From NCBI GenBank assembly GCA_024195585.1, contig SWBL01000192.1:1-64000 (forward strand): 64,000 nt of DNA, in the 5' to 3' direction. Below the pieces are notes generated by a model, which was given only the letters and a program-made list of their open reading frames with translations, was not told the origin of the DNA and made no database searches. The position numbers were made by a program, and so were the translations under genes. The DNA comes from Aureobasidium sp. EXF-3400 (lineage: Eukaryota; Ascomycota; Dothideomycetes; Dothideales; Saccotheciaceae). Below, piece after piece: positions 55,679 through 64,000 of this stretch (positions are counted from its first letter, which is position 1; the number at the start of each line of letters is the position of its first letter).

Positions 55679-57286
55679 ATACGCGCATGCACGTCACTCG
55701 CCTACAAACCATTTCTCCCTACATTTGATATCCCCGGTTTGAACGACTGCCTCGAGTCGAGATCAACGATCCCGTTGGTCGATATTACTTGCTGCAGCCC
55801 TTGTCATACCCACACAACATACGCTAGTGTCCACCTCACCACACTCTCGTATCATGAACAACAATGACCGGTCCGGTAAGAGACCTCTTCTTTTTTTTTT
55901 CTCCTTACGGAAATTCTCATTTCAGATAGACTGGCTTTTGCCCTTGGAAAATACACGGGTTTTATCCAATGATTTTTATCATATTCTTCATCTATCCTTT
56001 TACTGCTTTCCATTCTTTTTCGATGCATGCAATTTTTTGATTGGCCAAGACGTTGTTATCTTTATTTCCACCCGCAAAGCAGGTGCATAACCGCCCCGCC
56101 ATAGCCTCGGCCCGCATTCGACATTTAATCAAAAGGACCCTCACTCGACATGCGATTCGTCAATTCTGGTTGTTTTTGAAGCCAGCCATGCCGCTTGGTG
56201 AGCTGATCCAATAACGCAAGGCAGCTCTGTCTTGTGGAGAAACACCATGTCTCGCTCGGCTTGACTGTTCGGGTGCTGCAGTGTAGCCCGCCTAGTGACG
56301 AGGGTTTGCAGTCGTCTGCGACGGCGCTGTCCGAACGACTGCTGGCCTAGAGCTTGAATGCTCAACGAAACTGATATCGCGCTTACGTTGTAGAGACGTC
56401 CGTTTGAGGACGATTGCAGGCGGGATGTCAGGACTAATATACCACTGGTCTACGGCCGGATCAATGAGAGTTGCGACACGGCATTCCATGGCACCATTGG
56501 TGTTTGCGATGTGTTGTAATGTCGGCGCTTGGGCCTCCATCCACCATCACCGCAACCACCACCAGGCCTTCAGCCCACAGCAAGCAGGAAGCCGATCATC
56601 TGGTCCCAGCTTCCTGAGACGATTACGGGCGGCTCCCCTTCCGTGTGGAGTTCCCTTATGACCGTGCATGCAACGATGCAGGCGGCCAACAAAGCGGCCG
56701 CAGCAGCAGGTCCTTTAGAGTCTTTACGAGCCCCGGTCCTCTACATCCAACATGCATGGTGGCCCAGCTCTTGCTTAACAGCGATCCAATACGTCGAATC
56801 TAGTGGTTGCCATCCCCCTCCTTTTCTTTGCGCCCTGTACCCACTACCTTGGTCCTCATCTGTACATCATGTCAATGGTCTCCAGCCGCTGATGATCTAT
56901 GAACATTTATTGCGGTAATCCTTTCGGACACCAGTCTCGTACCGTCCCGAAGAGGTTAACTTAATTTCTCGTAGGCAAGCCCTGCTTTGACACTATCGTC
57001 TCCGATTACCACCTCTTAGGCAAGCAACCTTTCTGTCCCTGGGACTTCTTAGTATCTGCACTTATGCCTAATAAACTGCAGAAGCTTTCTCTACATATCG
57101 TCAAGGTTCAACGTCGAGCTGCATGCTTCGGCTCGTATGGGGACTGTGCTTTACTTCATCCAGGAACAACTTGCATGCTCGCCAGGTTCAAGTTTCCGCT
57201 TAATAGTCTCTGGCCGCTTGAGAAATTTGCTACAAAGGAGTACATTGCCTGGACTGGTCCAAGGCCGTTTTGTGTAACTTACCACA
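55679..57286. other. 1.6-kb interval without a supported gene
   Basis: It includes the RBG1 3' flank with an 11-12 base T run near 55890, then GC-richer sequence with several overlapping frames (for example 56529-56918 plus) that lack motifs and a preferred strand. The right end should be the promoter of the HTH CENP-B-type gene. I see no RNA gene or repeat. Confidence 0.45.
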
Positions 57287-58885
57287 ATGGAGGATGGATC
57301 TGAGCAACAACATCCGATCGCCTTTGACAGCATTCCAATGAGGTGGTCAGAACAACAATCGTACCCTCACTCATATCATGGTACACCGGCACAGGAGTAT
57401 CCAGGATTCGGCTGGGGGTCGCCGCCAGTTCCAATGCAGTCAGCTGCTTTCTCGCAATCACCACCATTGAGACCAACACATCAACAACTGCAGCCATTGA
57501 TGATGCCGTGGCCGAGTATGCTAGGAAGTCAACAGACGTTCTATCCACCTTTGGCACCGCAAGCTCAAGTGGGTACGATATCGCCTCCTACTGTGACTCC
57601 CGTATCAGCGGCCTCGTCTTCCAAATCAGGTCCATCGGTGCGCAAGACGCTGTCAGATGATGATCGCCGGAGAATGTGCAAGTACGCTGAGGAGAATCCA
57701 ACTGCCAAGCAGACCGAGATAGGGTGTAAGTAATTATTCATGTCAGGAGAGATTCTAAAGCTGACTTCTAATCAGATCTGTTCGGAGTAGAGCGAAGGTA
57801 TGCCTTAGAACATACTCATCACTAACATGAAGACTGACAAATACAAAAGCACTGTATCAAAGGTTCTCCGAAAGAAAGAGCAATACCTAAACCACGCCCC
57901 ACCAAAGGAAACCCCACGCTCACCACCGACCAAACGCTCCAAAGCACGGCTTCCGGACATCGAAAAGACCCTCTCAGCCTGGGTCATCAAAGAGCAAAAG
58001 AAGGGCTCTTTCATCACCGACGACGCCATACGCGAACAAGCCTACTACTTTGCTTCTATTCCCGGCCCTGACACTGCAACCTTGAATCCCATCAACAACC
58101 CTGGCTGGCTTGAAAAGTTCAAGCAAAAACACCACGTCAATGGTATCGGCATCAAGTCAAACAGCAATATACGCAAAGATTCCGTCGCTACTGACTACGA
58201 CAACAAAACGCCAACATCACCCTCTGATGATCCTGCATCCAGCTCACCAGACACTGTATTCCCTGCCCTCGACACCAACATCGACGCCAAACCCGTCCTC
58301 TCCCCTCACCTCTCCAAACGCAACAGAAGAAAATCTCCTCCCTCCATCGATATAGCAATAACCTCTCTAGGCAACGCGTCCACCTGTTTTTCTCCTTCTC
58401 TACTCGCCTCCCCCACTTCTCCCTTTTTCTCCTCGTCCACGTCTCAAATTTCTTCCACGGGAGGGTTGCATTCACCTTTCCTGACTCAAAACTTCAGAGC
58501 ACTGGATACGTTTATGGTTGACTCACCCCCTGCTGAAGATGAGGAGAGAGGATTTTTTGAGGGGCAAATAGGAGAAGCAAAAGAGAGATTGGGCAGTATT
58601 GATGAGTGTATGGAAGATATTTCTTTACTGCCGCAGGATGAGGGGGAGCAAGATATTAAGACAGTGGATCCTAGTGCTTTGGGAGGAGTGGGTGTATTGG
58701 GATTGGAGGTGGGACTAGAGATGGGAAGAGGAGAGGAGAGAAACACAAACCCGAAAGTTACAGAAGAGGAAGCGAGAAAAGCGTTAAGTGTGCTGGTTGA
58801 ATACTTCAAAGGGCAACCACGAGGAAGTTTGGATGTTGCTGAGGGAATACTGTTGGGGAGGTTGAAGGAGAAGTTGTTGCGTTGA
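57287..58885 (+). CDS. CENP-B-type helix-turn-helix DNA-binding protein
   Basis: Exons 57287-57725, 57776-57797 (22 bp) and 57850-58885 give 498 residues. A Pro/Gln/Ser-rich N-terminus of about 120 residues precedes a psq/CENP-B N-like HTH (SDDDRRRMCKYAEENPTAKQ, VERSTVSKVLRKKEQYL) and a second HTH CENP-B segment (LPDIEKTLSAWVIKEQKKGSF, ITDDAIREQAYYFA, PGWLEKFKQKH). The C-terminal half is low-complexity, Ser/Pro- then Glu/Gly-rich, with a final helix (EARKALSVLVEYFKGQ). Unlike pogo-type transposases there is no DDE catalytic domain, so this is a host DNA-binding protein, possibly a domesticated transposase derivative. A regulatory or chromatin role is inferred. Confidence 0.87.
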
Positions 58886-59444
58886 GTGGAATACTGTACA
58901 TCTGCACATCTGCAGGTTTGGAAGAGTTGGCTGTGGACTTTTACTCTGCTGGTTTGTTTGTCTTGCGAAGATATTGTTTTCTGTACTTCCTTTCTGTTCT
59001 TCTTCTTTCGTCACTTCTTACCTGCTGGTTTCAGGTATTTGCTTTTCGCTGTCCATGCTCTTGGATCCTACATCTACTTTTCTATCCTTGGATCTCCTCA
59101 TTTCCCTTCTGTTACATTTCTATTGGTTTATCTTCTGTACTGCTTTGCTGTTTCCCTTTTCTTTGTTCTCATTCGGTTTTCCTTGCTGAGTTGTTTTTTC
59201 TTATTTGGTTCTTCTTCCGGTTACATACAGCATGCCATTTGACAGAAAGGAAGGGCACGAACAGATACATACAAGATTTGCATTTCCATTGACCCGCTCG
59301 CGCAGGTCTTCTATCATCGATGGGAAAGGGGGTTACAACTTCGGATATTCCTATCATTTCGGGTCTTTATGTTTATAGTAAATAGCAATATATCATGTCT
59401 TTCTCGACTTCTACACACCAGTCTTCTCTCATACTCCCATCTCT
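58886..59444. other. Convergent intergenic region
   Basis: About 560 bp, T- and C-rich on the plus strand, between the HTH gene and the PXA gene, which converge. Hydrophobic plus-strand frames (Phe/Leu/Ser) arise from the pyrimidine bias. No gene is supported. Confidence 0.5.
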
Positions 59445-62023
59445 TCAAAGCCCTTGGACTTTCTGCTCCGCCAACTCAGGAAACAACCTCACGACCACTA
59501 AGTCTACAATCCCTACGATCAAATGTTTATTCAAATACGCATCTCCAAAGGCATCCAACATATCCTCTACCTGCTTCTGCACCTGCTCTTTACTCCTATT
59601 CGCAAACACTTGTTTGACGGCGATCGGAGGTAAAGCAGCAATGATGGAAGCGGCACACTTTGCTCGCAGTTCGATAGCCTCTTCGGGCGTGGGTGGCACG
59701 CGACCGGGGCCAAGAGAATTGTTGGGAAACATGTTTGTGCGGATGAGTAAAAGGATGGAAGGTAAGCGAGTGGGATCGAGGATTTTGGTGTGGATGTGGT
59801 GCGAGAGGAGTCTACAGATGTCGCAAAGTCAGCAAATTGATACTTTCCAATCGATCGGGTTTCTTCGATGGTCGTAAAACATTTGAGTGTCAGGGATGAG
59901 AGTTGAAATGATGCGTGAAGTGTGTATGTGTGTGTGTCGATAGATTGACGAGAAGGCCTGGAATCTGTCGGGATCATGCTGGGCGTTCCGCCACTGTTAC
60001 ACAACAGATAGTTTGCCTAAGCGCCTATGAACAGCAAGCAAGGAAATGGAAAGCGGGTATCCAGAATCGAGGCCGCTCGCTAGGTCGCAGATAGGTTGCA
60101 GCAAATGTTCGATGTCTCAAGCCATTGGTAGACCAAGACGGCGGTGCCCGGCAAATGTCGCTCGCTCTAGTTTTTCATACAAGATAATATGCAGCTTCCG
60201 TATCGAGGCAGGCGTCTCCGGGCTGCGATACTACATCGCATGCAGTAGCATTGACAAGAGGAATCCAAGTATTGACGTAAATATCGGATAAAGTCGCAAC
60301 GATGAGAGTCGGGTTTTGAGTTCCTTGCGATGAGCGCTTCGAAACGCGACGTGGCGTCCTCTCACAAACTCCTGTGTGCGTCGAGAATACGCAGCGCGAG
60401 CCATCATGTCGGTATTTCTTGCTGCAAGCGCCATGTTCTGCAACCAAGATGCGGCTGACAGGCGGGCAACTTGTCGCGAAAGGGCATTGGCTCAAGCCGG
60501 GATCAAGTGACTGAAAGTACATGCGGGGCTACCAAGATACTAGACCGACATGGCTGAAATCCGGTGGAGGGGAGACAATAAAAAAAGTCGATCGGTGGAT
60601 ATCGCAGCGGACGAACAGGATGTATACGGAGGGAAAGAGGAAGAAAAGGAAAAGTAAACTCACCTGTCCAATCTGCTGTTTGTGCAACCCACCTTCCACG
60701 AACTGCAGATCAACAGCCACTGTATGTACGCACCCATGGTAGTAAGCCAAGGCATATGCAAGTCCAAAGAAAGCAAATGCGAGCAGCAACTCCAGAGGGA
60801 CATTCCTAGGATTGGTCTCTTCGAACTGTCGCGTGTTGATTGCTGGGATAGTGAGCCGCTGTCGTCCAAGTGGCCATGCGTCGAGTCTTTTCTGTTATTC
60901 GTCCTCGGAGGCAGAGATGCGGCATCTGACAGAGCTGTAAAGAACGCGCGTATGGTTATGAAGGCAAGGAAGACGTATTGCATGACCTGCAGGAACACGC
61001 CGGACAGAGTGTCCACTGGGCTTCTTCTCACGACGGCGGGCGGCTCATCAGCTTCGTCACTGTCGTCTGCCAGAAGGCCAAACTTCTCGAGGCGATTCGG
61101 ACTGATAGGTGGTTGCTGCAGTACATCGGGTTCAGTAGGACGAAGGATGGCAAGTATTTTGGAAACAACATCCCAGATGAACCAGCCTTCACAGATATTG
61201 CCGCAGACTCCTCGCCCAATGATCAACTCTGAAAATACTTCAGTCACTAATACTCTCAGAGGTGGATTGTCGAGATCTTCCGGTGGGAGCAGATTAGACA
61301 ATACTCCTTGGATAAGCAATTGACGCCATACGGCTTCATTCTCGGCCTGATCTAGTGATGCGAGAGATCCGGGCTCAAAGGGAACTGGGGAGAGGGCAGG
61401 ATGAGGATTGATGGCGTGATAGATTTCTCTCGGATTTGCTACGAGTAACGAAGTGTATGATCCGCTATGTGCAGTTCGATAGGCTGACAAGTAATTAATA
61501 AAGGAAGTACGATATGTCTCCTGCTGATGTGACAGTTACCTGTAACATGGACGTCGATCAGTTCCGGGAGTTCATCAAATATCATGGCTTCCAGATCCAC
61601 AGCTGTTATCCGTTGCTCTAGAGCACGTGTGCAGTGAGCGATAATGTGGACGACTTGATCAGTAAACTCCTGGTCCGGGGTGATCTTGGAATACCAAGCC
61701 TGTACGAAGTCCTTGATGATGATGGAGATGAGAGCATAGAGTTGAAGATCGACTTGATTAGAAGTGGTCAATGGGGGCAGCAATTCAGACAAAGGTTGGG
61801 AGGTGTTTCGTGCTCTGCTACCCTCCGGGCCTGTGAGTTGCTGAGGGCATAGAGTTCGTTTGATGAAAGCAACTGTGGCCTCATCGGAATAGGTTGAGTC
61901 GATCTTTTTGCTGCTCTTAGATCTCGTGTGTCTCAGTTTGTTTGGATTGTTGCTGCCGATGGACGTGTTGCTCTTAGTCCTCGCATGACCACGCGGAGCA
62001 GCGCGGCCTTGTTCTTGATCCAT
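59445..62023 (-). CDS. PXA-domain / nexin-C protein (endosomal sorting type)
   Basis: Exons 61540-62023, 60664-61483 and 59445-59811 close to 556 residues. A basic Ser-rich N-terminus (HARTKSNTSIGS..) is followed by a PXA domain (about 70-260: LQLYALISIIIKDFVQAWYSKI, VVHIIAHCTRALEQRI, VLVTEVFSELIIGRGVCGNI). A linker with a hydrophobic stretch (VMQYVFLAFITIRAFF) comes next, then a nexin-C-like end (LLSHHIHTKILDP, LFPELAEQKVQGL). No PX or RGS domain lies between. Such proteins (S. pombe Pxa1-like) are linked to endosome or vacuole trafficking and resemble truncated Mdm1/Snx13. The second intron is 852 bp, far longer than others here. Confidence 0.85.
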
Positions 62024-62289
62024 TGGTAATATTCAGGTCCAGAAGCATTTCCGGTGTAGGGTTATTGAATTGGTGCAATAATTGAGAGACATTCGCACAT
62101 GTTAGTGTTTGATTGTGAAGATAAATTGATGGAGAGTGTTGATGTGCACAAAGGTACGGAGGTGGTCCGTAATTTGGGTGGGGCCTTGGTCGCTGGCAGG
62201 TGCGCTGGACCCCGGATCGTGATCTTGCTTGACATGACCCGGATCGTCACTTCTTCATCTTTGACCATCCACCGGACTCTCTTGTCGCC
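62024..62289. promoter_or_regulatory. Short bidirectional promoter (PXA gene / MED10)
   Basis: Only 266 bp separate the divergent ATGs of the PXA-domain gene and MED10, so both promoters must share this space. No TATA box is obvious. The segment CCCCGGATCGTGATC lies near 62212. Confidence 0.6.
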
Positions 62290-62819
62290 ATGGCTTCTAC
62301 AGATGGCCTCGACCAGGTCGAAGGTAGGTCAGCAGCGTCACTTCCCAGTCCGCTCATTACTGACCGTCTCACAGAGCAGCTCAAAGCCGTCATCGACAAC
62401 TTGTACATGCTCATCTGCCAGGCGCATGAGTTCCGCGGTTCGCAAACAACAGAAGCCATGACCTTTGAGATGTAATCCACCACTCTATTATCCTGATGAT
62501 CCAGGCTATCGTGCTGACACGCCATTCCAGCAAACGCCTTATCCAGAATTTGCTCTCGTTGTGCCAGACCGCCCGCGTCCTTCCGACTAGCCTTCCACCA
62601 GAGGTCATCGAATACGTAGAACGTTCACGAAATCCCGACATCTACACCCGCGAATTTGTCGAGCTGGTGCAGAGACTCAATCAACAGCTTAAGGGCAGGA
62701 GCCAAGCTTTCGCCGACTTCAGGGACATACTAGCAAGAGAGATGACCGCCGCTCTGCCCGACTGCAAACAAGACATTACAATGGTCGTCGAAAGTACTGG
62801 AGCCAGGGCCCCAGCCTGA
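62290..62819 (+). CDS. MED10: Mediator complex subunit 10 (Nut2)
   Basis: Exons 62290-62323, 62375-62471 and 62531-62819 give 139 residues, the typical size. Conserved helices are EQLKAVIDNLYMLICQAHEF, then KRLIQNLLSLCQTARVLPTS, PPEVIEYVERSRNPDIYTREFVE and the closing VQRLNQQLKGRSQAFADFRDILAREM. Med10 is a middle-module subunit of Mediator, bridging activators and RNA polymerase II in the nucleus. The first exon codes only 11 residues. It is divergent from the PXA gene and converges on the polyprenol-reductase gene with a 61-bp gap, so the 3' UTRs of that pair probably overlap. Confidence 0.94.
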
Positions 62820-62880
62820 AGGATCTTTTGCTTCTATTCTATACCTGGCACCCCATGTCGCCCATCTTCCGATATCCAGA

Positions 62881-63877
62881 TCAGAAGACGAAGGGGATCA
62901 TCCTCCACTTCCCGCTCATGCTGTCAGGTCCAAACTTCTGTACATACCATTCTCTGGTCCCATCCGCCGTCACTCCGAGGTTCACAGCCACGAAAATAAG
63001 AGCACAAACGACTGTCCAGTTGAGGATAGCACCGGCCGGGGCTGCAACAATCGAAATCGCAAAGTAGATCAAACACTCGACAAAATAGTGAGGGCAGACC
63101 AGACGTTGGAACACTGGATGCTCCGGCACGCTGTACTTCTTCAAGGATGCCAGATATCCATGGCAATCGTGCTGCACCCCAGAAGCAAGGATAAAGATCA
63201 AGCACCCCACAAAAGTGCGAAGCGATGGAGGCTCGATGGTCAAGTGTGAGAAATCGAAAGATTTCTCGAGAAGAGTTGCTAGAAGAGGGAAACAGAGTCA
63301 GAGCAGCAAGACACGGATTTTTACAAGACCAAAACCTACGAGCACCTTCGACCCAGACGGCTACGCTCATGCTAGCATAAAACCACACCCCCAAAGCCCA
63401 GTGGCCGATCCACATGCGAGCATTGGAAGGCTTAGTAAATTCCAAACATTCATACAAACGACGAACACCTTGAAGGAGCATCAGTATCCATGTGACGATG
63501 ATTTGATCCAAGGTCATGGACTTTTTGATGTCGACCAAGGATGCCAGATGGCGCCAGAGCGATTGATCAAGAAGGATCTGAGAAAACCATATGAATGAAC
63601 ACAGTGTGGACACAAGGTAGAATGACCCAAACCAACTATGAGGCACCTGGAAAGTGGCAAGTGCATCTAGTGGGTTGGCGGTGAGTTTTTTGGGCTGTTG
63701 GCCATTTTGACGAGAACCATATGCTAAGAAACGAGTGCGAAGAGAAGGGACGCAATGTGCAAGAAGAGCCTGTGAAGAGTCAGCGCACATGAACACGTCT
63801 TCTGAGTTCTGCTTTTATCTCACAGCAATGGCTGCCAGCAAGAAGGAAGCCCTCAAAAATATTACGAGGTCAAGCAT
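62881..63877 (-). CDS. DFG10: Polyprenol reductase-type steroid 5-alpha-reductase family protein
   Basis: Three exons, 63824-63877, 63340-63769 and 62881-63278, close to 293 residues. It is a multipass membrane protein of the 3-oxo-5-alpha-steroid 4-dehydrogenase C family: QGVRRLYECLEFTKPSNARM in the middle, GVQHDCHGYLASLK, PEHPVFQRLVCPHYFVE and the terminal GTREWYVQKFGPDSMSGKW. The LYECLEF and HYFVECL blocks are characteristic of Dfg10/SRD5A3, which act in the ER on polyprenal/polyprenol in dolichol synthesis for N-glycosylation. The first exon (MLDLVIFLRASFLLAAIA) is inferred from the GTGAGA donor and fits a first membrane helix. The gene is complete within the window. Confidence 0.88.
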
Positions 63878-64000
63878 GGCGCTAGAAGTGTAAGTTCCTG
63901 AGGCGGTTGTTACAGACTGATGGCGTCCTAAAAGGCGCATGCAAAGAATTCGGTCAAGCGCAACACAAGCCAGCAACAGGCTTCGCTAACAGGCTTCAGA
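63878..64000. other. Right edge, upstream of the DFG10-like gene
   Basis: Short 5' flank at the window edge containing a direct repeat of aacaggcttc(g/a) (63974-63998). Nothing else is visible. Confidence 0.4.

Noticed and set aside
56529..56918. 129-codon plus-strand frame in the RBG1-HTH spacer
   Set aside because: Composition is random-like (His/Pro/Ser), competing frames overlap it and there is no homology cue.
58882..59292. Hydrophobic 118-136-codon frames (Phe/Leu/Cys/Ser rich) after the HTH gene
   Set aside because: Pyrimidine-rich 3' flank produces false hydrophobic frames in two registers at once; there is no start context or conserved motif.

Overview
The window is eukaryotic and most consistent with a filamentous ascomycete (Pezizomycotina). 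Many reading frames are broken by short introns of about 50-110 bp with GTRNGY donors, CTAAC/CTGAC-like branch sites and YAG acceptors. The gene content is typical of moulds: a class II hydrophobin, WSC-domain proteins, chitin-deacetylase-like CE4, GMC oxidoreductase, GT31, GH47 and MFS permeases. Moderate GC and dispersed genes would suit a Dothideomycete, possibly a black-yeast-like one. That placement is inference, because no phylogenetic marker was compared. Exon joins were worked out by hand from splice signals and reading-frame closure; every spliced model given closes in frame.

Left part (1-38 kb), accessory and cell-surface oriented: a GPI-type secreted protein, a multipass membrane protein, and a giant 2129-residue secreted protein (beta-propeller, immunoglobulin-like spacers, seven WSC modules). 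A gene-poor 2.6 kb follows, then an MFS transporter, a secreted CE4 deacetylase with three N-terminal repeat modules, an 802-residue orphan, two tandemly duplicated small F-box/Cys-rich genes, a methyltransferase, a secreted GMC oxidoreductase converging on a class II hydrophobin, a GT31 glycosyltransferase, a Ser/Thr-rich single-pass surface protein, a GH47 mannosidase, a DHA1-like MFS transporter and a sugar-porter MFS transporter. Two broken gene remnants lie in the gaps (23.5-24.0 kb and 36.5-36.7 kb).

Right part (39-64 kb), mostly conserved housekeeping genes: lipid-droplet hydrolase, EPL1 (NuA4), KAE1 (KEOPS, t6A), a small acidic/basic nuclear-type protein, an F-box-like protein, SPP2 (spliceosome G-patch), an orphan, a tRNA-like gene, cysteine dioxygenase, RBG1 (DRG GTPase), a CENP-B-type HTH protein, a PXA/nexin-C protein, MED10 (Mediator) and a DFG10-type polyprenol reductase. 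Several pairs are divergent or convergent with short spacers.

The most unusual non-coding signals are a cluster of three (perhaps four) diverged, hairpin-forming, roughly 110-nt elements spaced about 205 bp apart between SPP2 and its convergent neighbour, with one copy inverted, and a Pol III-type tRNA-like gene whose anticodon arm is split by an insert made of two near-repeats.
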